Below, one piece after another: positions 7,362 to 15,540 of a stretch of DNA of 64,000 bases. The position numbers and the translations under genes were made by a program. Each line of letters opens with the position of its first letter. Within the stretch, counting starts at the first letter, position 1. Source of the DNA: JAFAMS01 sp049520515 (GTDB lineage: Bacteria; Vulcanimicrobiota; Vulcanimicrobiia; Vulcanimicrobiales; Vulcanimicrobiaceae); NCBI GenBank assembly GCA_049520515.1, contig JBEKPS010000001.1, forward strand, positions 186,001 through 250,000. The letters run 5' to 3'. The notes beneath the pieces were generated by a model, which searched no databases, had not been told where the DNA came from, and saw nothing but the letters and a program-made list of their open reading frames with translations.

Positions 7362-8312
7362 CTAGTACCTTTTCTTGGCTGTCGCTTCGCGCGTTTGTGC
7401 GATCGTTTGCGTAGAGTGCTGATAATCTTTGAGTGCGACGCCGACGTAGACCGTATCGATGATCGAAAGCTGCGCGATGCGGCTCGACATTGCATCGCTG
7501 CGAAACGCTGTTTCTTTCGCTGCCGTGAATAATTTGATATCGGCAACTTTGGTAATCGGCGAGGTCGCGCGGTGCGTGATGCAGATCGTCGTTGCGCCGC
7601 CGGATTTGGCGTGATCGAGCGCCTCGCACACGTCACGGCTCGCGCCCGTGTGACTGATCCCGAGCGCAACCATTCCCGAAGTCAAGAGCGCTGCCGACAT
7701 GCCCATCAAATCCGAATCGGAGATGGCGATTGCTGAGATGCCGAGTTTCAGCAGCTTGTGGTAGGCATCGATCGCAATCGATCCGCTGCCCCCAACGCCA
7801 TAGATCTCGACGCGTTTTGCAGTCGCGACGGCGTCGATCGCGCGCTGCAGCTCGCCATCATCGAGCACCTCGAGGGTGTCTTGCAAAGCTTGCGCATTGG
7901 CGGCAAAGACTTTCGTCTTAATCGCAGCAAGGGCGTCGCTCTCTTCGATGCGCTCGTAGATCGCATCGGTCGGCTCGACGAGATCGCGCGCTAGGACGAT
8001 CTTAAACTCCTGATAACCTTTGTAGCCAATTTTTTGGCACAGCCGTACAACTGTCGACTCGCTCGTTTGCGTCCGCTCGGCAAGCTCCGTCACCGTCAGG
8101 TAGATCAGCTCTTCTGCGTTCTTGAGAATGAAATCCGCGACACGTTGTTCGGCCGCGCGCAGCGAGACGTAGCTGCCCTGTATACGAACAAAGCAACCAG
8201 GCACTTTAACGGTCTGTGCGCTGCGCTTAGCAGCGTCGATTACAGTGCTCACGACCTCGGCGTTCGCCAGTCGCTGGGCTCCCCCTCGATACATTTGTAG
8301 AACGCTTGACAT
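7362..8312 (-). CDS. MurR/RpiR family transcriptional regulator
   Basis: 316 residues. An N-terminal RpiR helix-turn-helix occupies about residues 45-115 (AEQRVADFILKNAEEL, then TQTSESTVVRLCQKIGYKGYQEFK). A C-terminal SIS phosphosugar-binding domain occupies about 160-300 (YGVGGSGSIAIDAYHKL, GISHTGASRDVCEAL). The family senses phosphorylated sugars and represses or activates catabolic genes. It is the promoter-proximal gene of a two-gene operon with the beta-hydroxyacid dehydrogenase and is divergent from an MFS transporter. The first ~40 residues before the HTH are unusual, so a downstream start is possible. Confidence 0.92.
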   Translation of the reverse strand: MSSVLQMYRGGAQRLANAEVVSTVIDAAKRSAQTVKVPGCFVRIQGSYVSLRAAEQRVADFILKNAEELIYLTVTELAERTQTSESTVVRLCQKIGYKGYQEFKIVLARDLVEPTDAIYERIEESDALAAIKTKVFAANAQALQDTLEVLDDGELQRAIDAVATAKRVEIYGVGGSGSIAIDAYHKLLKLGISAIAISDSDLMGMSAALLTSGMVALGISHTGASRDVCEALDHAKSGGATTICITHRATSPITKVADIKLFTAAKETAFRSDAMSSRIAQLSIIDTVYVGVALKDYQHSTQTIAQTREATAKKRY

Positions 8313-8427
8313 TGAAAATGGCGAGTTTTAGAATGTGCTCGCAGCGCCTAGGGTTCCGCCCGCAGAGCGGGGACCGCGACCGAGCGGCGCCGGCGACGAA
8401 TTTTCGTCGTACAACTTAAGGCATAAA

Positions 8428-8473
8428 AGGCTGGAGGTTCGCTTCCGCGCGCTCCGCGAGAAAGAACCAGCCT
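8428..8473 (+). repeat. Stem-loop at the MFS gene start
   Basis: AGGCTGG-AGG-TTC (8428-8440) can pair with GAACCAGCCT (8464-8473), giving a 10-bp stem with a 3-base bulge. The right arm ends at the proposed TTG start, so it could affect translation of the transporter. Confidence 0.35.
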
Positions 8474-9645
8474 TGAAAATCCGTACGATGATCGTCGCCT
8501 GCATGGCTCACGTCATGCACGACGGACTCACCGACCTGCTGTACGTCATGTTGCCGATTTGGCAGCGCGAATTCGGACTTTCGCTCGCTGCAGTCGGCCT
8601 TCTGCGTTCGCTCTACAGCGGTGCCATGGCGGCGTTTCAATTGCCGTCCTCGATGGCTGCCGAACGCCTCGGGGCTCGGACGATGCTCGTGACGGGAACG
8701 GCGCTTGCCGCGCTCTGCTATGCGGTTGCGAGTACGCGCTCGACGTACGTTGCGATTGCGGCCGCGCTCTTTGTTGGCGGACTCGGTGCAAGCGTGCAGC
8801 ATCCGATCGCGTCGAATTTGATCGCGCAAGCATTCGAGGGCGCTCGTTCGCGCGCAGCGCTCGGAACATACAACTTTGCGGGCGACGTCGGTAAGATGGC
8901 GATCCCGGCGCTCGTTGCAGCACTCTTGATCGTCATGCCGTGGCGCTCCGTGTTGCTCGTTGTTGCGTTCATCGGATTGTGCGTCGCGGCCGCGATTCTG
9001 ATTTTTAGCCCGCGAGCGCGCGTCGTCGTCGAGCGCGGCGATGTGAAGTCAAGCGGCGGCGCGGCCGGGCGAACCTTTACGACCGGCTTCGCGCTCTTGC
9101 TTGCAATCGGTGCCGTTGATAGCGCGACGCGAACGGGATTCCTGACGTTTCTGCCCTTTGTCATGACCGGCAAAGGGTTGCCTGTCCAGAGTGTCGGCTT
9201 CGCGCTGACGCTGATCTTCGCCGGCGGAGCGGCCGGGAAATTCGTGTGCGGTTTTCTCGGCGATCGAATCGGCGTACTGGCAACCGTGTGTATCACGGAA
9301 GGCCTGACGGCGCTCGGAATTTTCGCGCTCTTGCCACTCCACCTCGGCGCAACGCTCGCAATTCTCCCGATCCTCGGCATTGCACTCAACGGAACGTCGT
9401 CGGTGCTCTACGGAACGGTACCCGAACTGGTTGCTCCGCGACAACGCCAGCACGCGTTCAGTATCTTCTACACGGTCGGCATCGGCTCGAGCTCGCTCTC
9501 ACCCGTGGTTTTCGGCGCGCTGAGTGACGCGCACGGCATTCCAGCGCTCATGATCGCGGTAGCGGCGCTCGTTTTGCTTACGATTCCGCTCGCGATCGGA
9601 CTGCAGATGACTCAAATTGCGCGGCGCGGCGACGCTTTCGAGTAA
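8473..9645 (+). CDS. MFS transporter (fosmidomycin-resistance-like)
   Basis: 390 residues from TTG 8473. ATG 8488 is the alternative. The frame is open back to 8335, but the extra 46 residues are polar and lack transporter character. Twelve hydrophobic segments are visible. The first contains MIVACMAHVMHDGLTDLLY, similar in placement to the Fsr-type His/Asp motif. A conserved loop LPSSMAAERLGAR follows helix 2. Segments such as GGAAGKFVCGFLGDRIG carry the MFS G-x-x-x-D-R-x-G motif in the second half. The substrate is unknown. It is divergent from the RpiR gene and may be under its control. Confidence 0.85.
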   Translation: MKIRTMIVACMAHVMHDGLTDLLYVMLPIWQREFGLSLAAVGLLRSLYSGAMAAFQLPSSMAAERLGARTMLVTGTALAALCYAVASTRSTYVAIAAALFVGGLGASVQHPIASNLIAQAFEGARSRAALGTYNFAGDVGKMAIPALVAALLIVMPWRSVLLVVAFIGLCVAAAILIFSPRARVVVERGDVKSSGGAAGRTFTTGFALLLAIGAVDSATRTGFLTFLPFVMTGKGLPVQSVGFALTLIFAGGAAGKFVCGFLGDRIGVLATVCITEGLTALGIFALLPLHLGATLAILPILGIALNGTSSVLYGTVPELVAPRQRQHAFSIFYTVGIGSSSLSPVVFGALSDAHGIPALMIAVAALVLLTIPLAIGLQMTQIARRGDAFE

Positions 9646-9970
9646 GATGCCGCTCGAAGGGCTGCGCCTGATCGGGCGGCGCCCATTCTTCGGTTTCGCG
9701 CAAATAATCGGCCATTCGCTCTTCGAACGCTTCCGCTCTCAGATTTGACGCCTCAACTTCCGCGTCGATGAAATCAGCGAGCACGGCGCTGACACCTCTG
9801 CCGCTATCGCGAACGGCCAATCGCAGAGATCTGTGTGCCACAAACGATTCCTCGAACATGGCACGATGCGCGTCGACCTCAGCGGCCGAAACCGACGCAA
9901 GGCGCCCGTCTTCGAGGCGCACCGCGGCACCAAAACGGTGAAGGTTGATGACCGTCCCGAGTAGCGTCAT
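9578..9970 (-). CDS. Small protein with S1-like N-terminal strand pattern
   Basis: 130 residues. The start MTLLGTVINLHRFGAAVRLEDGRLASVSAAEVD resembles the beginning of an S1 RNA-binding barrel (G-V-...-G-A-V-...-G). The remainder is charged and helical with an Arg-rich end, so any nucleic-acid role is tentative. Its ATG overlaps the stop of the DivIC-like gene (ATGA), making it the last member of the hrcA-dnaJ-acc operon. The 3' end overlaps the convergent MFS gene by 68 bases. Confidence 0.6.
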   Translation of the reverse strand: MTLLGTVINLHRFGAAVRLEDGRLASVSAAEVDAHRAMFEESFVAHRSLRLAVRDSGRGVSAVLADFIDAEVEASNLRAEAFEERMADYLRETEEWAPPDQAQPFERHLTRKRRRAAQFESSAVRSRAES

Positions 9971-10281
9971 TGCGGGGCGGTTTGCGGTTTATTTCCCTTC
10001 AAATAGATGATCGATTCGTTCGGCATCGTCAGGTGCAGGCGATCGTGAATCTCGGGGATCGCGCCTTGCGGATCCGATAGGCGGCTAATCGTCGCCGTGC
10101 GACGGTCCTTTTCGGATGCGAGGCGCGTGATATCGGTTTGCACGACCCAGAGCGCGTGCGCGAGCACGACGTTGCGATGGACGATGCGCGCGTATTGAAT
10201 TGCGACCATCGTGAAAACGCCCAGAATGACGACGACAAACACGCCGCGACCGACCCCTCGAAGGATCGATTGCGTGCTCAC
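9967..10281 (-). CDS. Septum formation initiator (DivIC/FtsB-like) protein
   Basis: 104 residues starting at GTG 10281, overlapping the accA stop (GTGA). One membrane helix near residues 12-30 (VFVVVILGVFTMVAI) is followed by a coiled-coil-like segment (VVLAHALWVVQTDITRLASEKDRRTATI) and a short C-terminal tail with PNESIIYLKG. This matches the bitopic FtsB/DivIC layout, in which the protein bridges FtsQ/DivIB and FtsL at the division site. Family membership rests on architecture more than on conserved residues. Confidence 0.65.
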   Translation of the reverse strand: MSTQSILRGVGRGVFVVVILGVFTMVAIQYARIVHRNVVLAHALWVVQTDITRLASEKDRRTATISRLSDPQGAIPEIHDRLHLTMPNESIIYLKGNKPQTAPQ

Positions 10282-11276
10282 CGTCGCTGCCCCTCGACTT
10301 CGCTCGGGGTGACATAGTGCATCCCGTTTGTATTCAACGAGCCCACGCGCCGATACTTGCTGTAACGCTCTTCTTGCAGCTGTTCGGGCGTTCGCGTCAC
10401 CAGCTCGCTCAGATGCCGGTCGACGGCTGACAGCACGCGATCGATCGTCATATCGCGGTCGCGATGCGCGCCGCCGAGCGGTTCGCTGATGACTTCGTCG
10501 GCAATCCCGAACCGATAGATATCTTCGCTCGTGAGCCGCAAGCTCGCCGCCGCTTCGGGCGCTTTGGTCGCATCCGCGAACAGAATCGCGGCCGCTGCTT
10601 CCGGCCCGGCAACCGAGTAAATACTGTGCTCAAGCATCAAAATGCGGTCGGTCATCCCGAGCGCGAGCGCGCCGCCGCTGCCGCCCTCACCGATGACAAC
10701 TGAGACCGACGGCACGACTGTTTCGGCGAGCGCATACAGACAGGAGGCAATGGCTTCCGATTGCGCGCGTTCTTCCGAATCGATGCCCGGATCGGCGCCC
10801 TTCGTGTCGACGAGCGAGACGATCGGTATGCCGAGGCGTGATGCGAGCCCGAAGAGCCGCTTGATCTTACGATAGCCTTCGGGCTTCACCATCCCGAAGT
10901 TGACCCGGAGATTCTCTTTCGTATCGCGGCCGCGTTGCTGGCCGATGACCATAACGCGCCGCGAGCGCAACTTCGCGAAGCCCGCGATGACTGCCGGATC
11001 GTCGCGGAAATGACGATCTCCGTGCAGCTCGTCAAATTGATCGAGCTTCGCGATGTATTCGGCCGCTGTCGGGCGCTTCGGATGCCGCGCCATGTTGACG
11101 CGCTCCCACGGTGAGAGCTTCCCGAATATCTCGCGCTGAATCTTCGCGTACTCGGCTTCGAGTGCCGTGATCTGACTCGAAAGATCGACGTTCTGCGAGG
11201 TACTGAGCCCTTTGAGCTCCGTGATCCGCCGCTCGAGCTCGAGCAAGCCCTTTTCGCGATCGACGATCGGATTCAC
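10278..11276 (-). CDS. accA: Acetyl-CoA carboxylase carboxyltransferase subunit alpha
   Basis: 332 residues. Features of the alpha subunit are seen in order: an N-terminal helical LELERRITELKGLS region, SPWERVNMARHPKRPTAAEYI, the GDRHFRDDPAVIAGFA block, NFGMVKPEGYRKIKRL, VDTKGADPGIDSEERAQSEAIA, and the oxyanion segment GEGGSGGALALGMTD. It forms the alpha2beta2 carboxyltransferase with AccD, which precedes it with a 4-base overlap. The last ~10 residues (TPSEVEGQRR) come from a dispersed repeat that has entered the 3' end (10290-10314). Confidence 0.97.
   Translation of the reverse strand: MNPIVDREKGLLELERRITELKGLSTSQNVDLSSQITALEAEYAKIQREIFGKLSPWERVNMARHPKRPTAAEYIAKLDQFDELHGDRHFRDDPAVIAGFAKLRSRRVMVIGQQRGRDTKENLRVNFGMVKPEGYRKIKRLFGLASRLGIPIVSLVDTKGADPGIDSEERAQSEAIASCLYALAETVVPSVSVVIGEGGSGGALALGMTDRILMLEHSIYSVAGPEAAAAILFADATKAPEAAASLRLTSEDIYRFGIADEVISEPLGGAHRDRDMTIDRVLSAVDRHLSELVTRTPEQLQEERYSKYRRVGSLNTNGMHYVTPSEVEGQRR
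10290..10314. repeat. Dispersed SEVEG-type repeat fused to the accA 3' end
   Basis: The plus strand contains CCTCGACTTCGCTCGGGGTG. This is the mobile-looking palindromic unit that many bacterial genomes carry in gene spacers (common form: CTTCGACTTCGCTCAGGATGAC). Read on the accA strand it encodes the extra C-terminal VTPSEVEG. Only one copy is seen in this window. Confidence 0.5.
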
Positions 11277-12103
11277 GCGGCGATGCCGTAATCAAGCAGA
11301 CGCACGAGCGTGTCGCGCAAGTTGGGACGCTCGATCACCATGTCGATCGCGCCGTGCTCAAGCAAGAATTCGGCGCGTTGAAAATTTTCGGGAAGCTTTT
11401 GCCGGATCGTTTGTTCGATCACACGGCGTCCGGCAAAGCCGATGGCCGCGCGCGTTTCCGCGACGATGATATCGGCCTGAAATGCAAAGCTGGCGGAGAC
11501 GCCGCCGGTGGTCGGATCGGTCAACACCGAGATATATGAAAGCCCGTCGCGACGGAATCGTTCGACCGCATTCGTCGTCTTCGCGAGCTGCATCAGCGCG
11601 AGCACGCCTTCTTCCATACGTGCGCCGCCGCTCGCCGAAAAGATGACCGCGGGAAGTCTACGCTCGCGTGCGCGCTCGAACAAGAGCGCAACGCGATCAC
11701 CGACGACGGTCCCCATCGTGCCGCCGCGAAAATGGAAATCCATCACGGCAATGCCGACCGGGAAGCCACCGATTGCGCCGAATCCGGCGACGACCGCTTC
11801 CGAGAGTCCACTCTTGGCACGGTCGCTTGCAAGCTTTTCAGGATACGGCTTCTTGTCGACCCATTTCAGCGGATCGCCCGGCTCGATGTCACCACCGACT
11901 TCAAGAAAGTCACCGTCGAGCAGCATCGAAAGCCGATCGGCAGCGTGCATACGGAAATAATGCCCGCATTTCGGACAGATCTCATGATTCGCTTTGAGAT
12001 CAGGCTTGTAGACGAGCTCGCCGCAACCCGAGCATTTCGTCCACTGCGCTGCGTCCTGAGCCTGCGCGTTCTTGCGTACGCGCAGCCAATCGGGCATCGG
12101 CAC
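11273..12103 (-). CDS. accD: Acetyl-CoA carboxylase carboxyltransferase subunit beta
   Basis: 276 residues from GTG 12103 (ATG 12097 also possible). The N-terminal four-cysteine zinc ribbon (CSGCG ... CPKCGHYFRM) is characteristic of AccD. It is followed by the crotonase-fold carboxyltransferase with GGTMGTVVGDR, SASGGARMEEGVLALMQLAKT, PTTGGVSASFA and GFAGRRVIEQT. It carries out malonyl-CoA formation with AccA and biotin carboxyl carrier. accC and accB are not in the window. The start overlaps the glycosyltransferase stop by one base. Confidence 0.97.
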   Translation of the reverse strand: MPMPDWLRVRKNAQAQDAAQWTKCSGCGELVYKPDLKANHEICPKCGHYFRMHAADRLSMLLDGDFLEVGGDIEPGDPLKWVDKKPYPEKLASDRAKSGLSEAVVAGFGAIGGFPVGIAVMDFHFRGGTMGTVVGDRVALLFERARERRLPAVIFSASGGARMEEGVLALMQLAKTTNAVERFRRDGLSYISVLTDPTTGGVSASFAFQADIIVAETRAAIGFAGRRVIEQTIRQKLPENFQRAEFLLEHGAIDMVIERPNLRDTLVRLLDYGIAA

Positions 12104-12810
12104 TAGCGGCGTAAACCTCCCGTAAGCTTGGCTCGATAGATGCGGCCGAGCTGCCGCAAATAATTGAGTATCTCGCCTTGGTTCAACTTGGAGCTTCCGG
12201 CAACCCGGTCAGTGAACACGTACGGTACTTCGATTGCCTTACGGTAACGGGCCTTCGCAATCACTTCGAGGCCGATCTTGAAGCCGATCGGATCGAGCTC
12301 AACGCCCTCGAGTGACGAACGCCGAACCATAAAGAAACCGCTCGTAATATCGCGGATCGGCGTGAGCGGCTTTGCAAGTGCGATCGCAACCAGCGATGTT
12401 ACCTTGCGTCGCCACGGCCAGTTTTCGATACCGCCGCCGGGAACGTAGCGGCTCCCGATGGCCAGATCGTAACCGTTCTCGAGCGCGCGAATCATTTGTA
12501 CGATGACGCGAGGATCGTGGCTGAAGTCGGCATCCATGGCGCCGAGTGCTTCGGATTCCGGACGTGCGAATTTCCAGCCGTCAATGACGCCCGACGAGAG
12601 CCCGAGCTTGCCGGGACGATGCAGGCAGCGCACCGGATAGCGCTCTGCGAGACGGTCGACGATGGCGCCGGTTCCATCCGGGGAGTTATCGTCGACGACG
12701 ATGATCTCGCCGTCGAGCGCGTTCTGCTTGAAGACCGCATCGACCGCCTCGATCAATCGTTCGATGCCCCCGGCTTCATTATATGTCGGGACGATGATGG
12801 AAAAGCGCAA
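12103..12810 (-). CDS. Family 2 glycosyltransferase, polyprenol-phosphate mannose synthase-like
   Basis: 235 residues with the GT-A fold. IIVPTYNEAGGIERLI is at the N-terminus, VDDNSPDGTG is the nucleotide-sugar site, MDADFSHDP is the DxD metal motif, and GSRYVPGGGIENWPWRRKVTS is the polyprenyl-phosphate synthase signature. The GSSKLNQGEILNY end is also typical of DPM1-type enzymes without a membrane anchor. It probably transfers mannose or glucose from a nucleotide sugar to a polyprenyl phosphate at the inner membrane. Confidence 0.93.
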   Translation of the reverse strand: MRFSIIVPTYNEAGGIERLIEAVDAVFKQNALDGEIIVVDDNSPDGTGAIVDRLAERYPVRCLHRPGKLGLSSGVIDGWKFARPESEALGAMDADFSHDPRVIVQMIRALENGYDLAIGSRYVPGGGIENWPWRRKVTSLVAIALAKPLTPIRDITSGFFMVRRSSLEGVELDPIGFKIGLEVIAKARYRKAIEVPYVFTDRVAGSSKLNQGEILNYLRQLGRIYRAKLTGGLRR

Positions 12811-12818
12811 CGCGGCCT

Positions 12819-13103
12819 CTAGTGGATGCGCCGCAGCGATGGATACAGTTTTTCTTCGTACTTCGGCGCGATTTCGTATTGCTGCGCATCGTCGCCCATT
12901 AACGTAACGCCCCGGTCTTCGAGCGTTTCGACGTCCTTGGTCGCGATCAAAACCGGCGTGTTGTCGCGCGACTCCCAGCGTACGACCATGTACTCGGCAA
13001 CTTCGGCTGTGCCTTCGGCATACACGCCGTCGACGGACCCGACGTGCGTCTCACCACAAAACACCGCCGTACCGGGCTCTAGGGTCTCGAGTCTACGTGC
13101 CAT
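12819..13103 (-). CDS. Small beta-rich protein, PRC-barrel-like
   Basis: 94 residues from ATG 13103, which overlaps the stop of the ThDP enzyme (13093-13095). An in-frame start 15 bases upstream also exists. Two short strand pairs (GTAVFCGETHVGSVDGVYAEG, AEYMVVRWESRDNTPVLIATKDVETLED) recall PRC-barrel domains, which bind other proteins or RNA. No catalytic motif is seen. Coupling to the neighbours marks it as a real operon member. The function is unknown. Confidence 0.65.
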   Translation of the reverse strand: MARRLETLEPGTAVFCGETHVGSVDGVYAEGTAEVAEYMVVRWESRDNTPVLIATKDVETLEDRGVTLMGDDAQQYEIAPKYEEKLYPSLRRIH

Positions 13104-14793
13104 TCCGCCGCTTTGCATGATCGCGCATCGAGGTAACCGTTGCGCGCGAGCTGATCAATTCAGGATCGGCCACGATCTCGAGCACGGCGGGCTTAGCCGA
13201 ACGCACGGCGCGTTCGAAGGCTGCGGGGAAGTCGTCGGGACGCGTCACGCGTTCGCCGTAGGCACCGAATGCTTCGGCGTATTTCGCAAAATTCGGATTC
13301 ACGAGATCGGTGCCGATGACACGCTCGGGATGCTCGCGCTCTTGATGCATCCGGATCGTGCCGTACATGGCGTTGTTCGCCACGATTGCAATCACATTTG
13401 CGCGTTCCTTGATCGCGGTCGCCAGCTCTTGGCCCGTCATCAAGAAATCGCCATCGCCGCAAAACGCGACGCAAATGCGTTCGGGATGCGTGATCTTGGC
13501 TGCGATCGCAGACGGCAATCCGTAACCCATGGAGCCGTTGACGGCACCGAGCTGCGTTGCGAAACCCCGGTAGCGATAGAAACGGTGAACCCACCCTGCG
13601 AAGTTACCCGCGCCGGTCGTAATCACGGCGTCGTCCGGAAGATTCGCATCGAGGTACGCGACGACCGTTGCCATATCGACGTAACCATCGCGTGCGACGG
13701 CTTCGCGGTTTGCGATGTTGCGCGAATGCTCGTACTCGCCGCGCAGTGCTTCGGTCCATTTGCGCCACGGAATCGCCGGCGGTGCGACGTTGCGTAACGC
13801 CAGCCCCAGCTCCGGTATTCCGGCGTTGATGACAAGATCGGCTTGATAGACGCGGCCAAGCTCGTCCGGATCGGGATGGACCTGAATCAACCGCTGCTTG
13901 GGACGCGGTACTTCCAGCAGCGTGTAGCCTTGCGTGACAGCTTCCGAGAGCCGTGTCCCGATTGCGATAATGAGGTCGGCTTCACGAATGCGCGCCGCCA
14001 GCTTCGGCGTGATGCCCACTCCGGCGTATCCCGCATAGACCGGGGAACGGTTGTCCATACGGTCTTGCCGGCGGAAACCGCAGGCCGACGGAATCGCCCA
14101 GGCTTCGAGAAATTTCGTAATGTCGGTACGTGCCGTTTCCGTCCAGCCGCTTCCGCCGAGAATTGCGAGCGGACGCTCCGCCTGCGCGATCATTTCGCGA
14201 AGCGCAACGAGCGAATCGGCGGATGGCGTCGGACGCGTCGCGGCGACGGCAGCAACGTCGCTTACATTCGTGTGCGCGGCAAGGACGTCTTCGGGCAAAC
14301 CGAGCACGACCGGACCCGGACGTCCGGAGACGGCGGTGTGAAACGCGCGTGCGACATATTCGGGGATACGCGCCGCATCGTCGATCTGCGCCGCCCACTT
14401 TGCGAGCGATCCGAACATCGCGGGCACGGAGATTTCTTGGAACGCTTCGCGGTCGCGCATCGATGAATCGACTTGGCCCATGAACATGATCATCGGCGTC
14501 GAGTCCTGACGCGCCGTGTGAATGCCGATCGAACCGTTGGTGGCGCCTGGGCCGCGCGTGACAAAGCAGATGCCGGGCTTGCCGGTCAGCTTGCCGTACG
14601 TCTCGGCCATGTACGATGCGCCGCCTTCTTGACGGCATACAATCAAGCGGAGCGTTTCGCGCGCATCGTAGAACGCGTCGAGTGCGTCCAGATAGCTTTC
14701 GCCCGGGACGCAATAGATTTGCTCGGCGCCGTTTGCTCTGAGCGCATCGATCAGAACCGCGCCGCCGGTTCGTTCACGTACTGCTATAGCCAC
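13093..14793 (-). CDS. Thiamine-diphosphate-dependent enzyme, acetolactate-synthase-like
   Basis: 566 residues in the three-domain order of the ThDP decarboxylase family. The Pyr domain has the catalytic Glu in QEGGASYMAE and RGPGATN. The central domain occupies about 195-330. The PP domain has GDGDFLMTGQE followed by the NNAMYG motif that completes the metal/ThDP site. Quaternary and substrate specificity (acetolactate synthase, benzaldehyde lyase, oxalyl-CoA decarboxylase and others) cannot be fixed. No regulatory ilvN subunit or ilvC gene is adjacent, so a biosynthetic IlvB role is not assured. It follows rsmE by 18 bases in the long operon. Confidence 0.9.
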   Translation of the reverse strand: MAIAVRERTGGAVLIDALRANGAEQIYCVPGESYLDALDAFYDARETLRLIVCRQEGGASYMAETYGKLTGKPGICFVTRGPGATNGSIGIHTARQDSTPMIMFMGQVDSSMRDREAFQEISVPAMFGSLAKWAAQIDDAARIPEYVARAFHTAVSGRPGPVVLGLPEDVLAAHTNVSDVAAVAATRPTPSADSLVALREMIAQAERPLAILGGSGWTETARTDITKFLEAWAIPSACGFRRQDRMDNRSPVYAGYAGVGITPKLAARIREADLIIAIGTRLSEAVTQGYTLLEVPRPKQRLIQVHPDPDELGRVYQADLVINAGIPELGLALRNVAPPAIPWRKWTEALRGEYEHSRNIANREAVARDGYVDMATVVAYLDANLPDDAVITTGAGNFAGWVHRFYRYRGFATQLGAVNGSMGYGLPSAIAAKITHPERICVAFCGDGDFLMTGQELATAIKERANVIAIVANNAMYGTIRMHQEREHPERVIGTDLVNPNFAKYAEAFGAYGERVTRPDDFPAAFERAVRSAKPAVLEIVADPELISSRATVTSMRDHAKRRNGT

Positions 14794-14811
14794 GCGCGTT
14801 GCTTCATTTCT

Positions 14812-15540
14812 CTACAGTTCTCCGCCTTCGTAAAGGATGGCCGTTAATATCACAAGCGGCGCGGTCTCGGTGCGAAGGATTCGCGAACCAAGCGAGACCG
14901 CGCGGGCGCCGGCTGCGATGGCCACGTCGGCCTCCTCGTGCGAGAAACCACCTTCGGGGCCGACGATGACCAAGATCGAGCGAGCGCTCCCAATCGACGC
15001 GAGGGCCGTGCGCAGCGGTTGCTCAGCAAGCTCCCACGCAAAGATCGCCGCATCGAATTCGCGGATGCGGGCCACGAGCGCGGGATAGTCGATCGGACTC
15101 TCGACGTCCGGGACTCTGCTGCGTCCCGATTGCTGCGCCGCACTGCGCGCAAGATTGCGCCAGCGCGTCAGCTTGTTCGCCGATGCCTCGCCAACGGATC
15201 GCGACGATCGCACCGGGATCAGCGCGTATAGGCCAAGCTCCGTCGCTTTCTCGACGACGTAATCGAGCTTTTGCCCTTTCGGAATCATCTGCGCGAGCGT
15301 GATCGCGCGCGAGCTTTCACGATTGTGGGCTTGTACGAGCTCATCGAGACGGGCTTCAACACGATCTTGGGTGACCGTTAGCGTCGCGCGAAACTCTTGG
15401 GCTGCGGAATCGACGACGACAATGCCGTCACCGGTGCGGCGGCGCAAGACATCCGCGATCTTGTGCGCGTCTTCTTTCGAAAGCGTGAGCGAATCGCCGG
15501 GCGCATGACGGCCCTCGACGAAAAAGCGCGGTTCGCTCAG
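14812..15540 (-). CDS. rsmE: 16S rRNA m3U1498 methyltransferase, apparent CTG start
   Basis: The SPOUT methyltransferase part is clear: PKGQKLDYVVEKATELG, then the knot motifs IVGPEGGFSHEE and LGSRILRTETA. The first ATG/GTG/TTG is at 15447, which would remove half of the N-terminal PUA-like domain. The same frame upstream encodes SEPRFFVEGRHAPG and KEDAHKIADVLRRRTGD, the expected RsmE N-terminus. It contains no standard start, only a CTG at 15540-15538 overlapping the dnaJ TGA. From that codon the protein is 242 residues, the normal family length. It methylates U1498 of 16S rRNA, and the dnaJ-rsmE order is common in bacteria. Confidence 0.88.
   Translation of the reverse strand: MSEPRFFVEGRHAPGDSLTLSKEDAHKIADVLRRRTGDGIVVVDSAAQEFRATLTVTQDRVEARLDELVQAHNRESSRAITLAQMIPKGQKLDYVVEKATELGLYALIPVRSSRSVGEASANKLTRWRNLARSAAQQSGRSRVPDVESPIDYPALVARIREFDAAIFAWELAEQPLRTALASIGSARSILVIVGPEGGFSHEEADVAIAAGARAVSLGSRILRTETAPLVILTAILYEGGEL

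Noticed and set aside
8335..8472. 46-residue N-terminal extension of the MFS transporter
   Set aside because: Polar, Pro/Arg-rich and preceding the basic residues and first helix that normally open an MFS protein.
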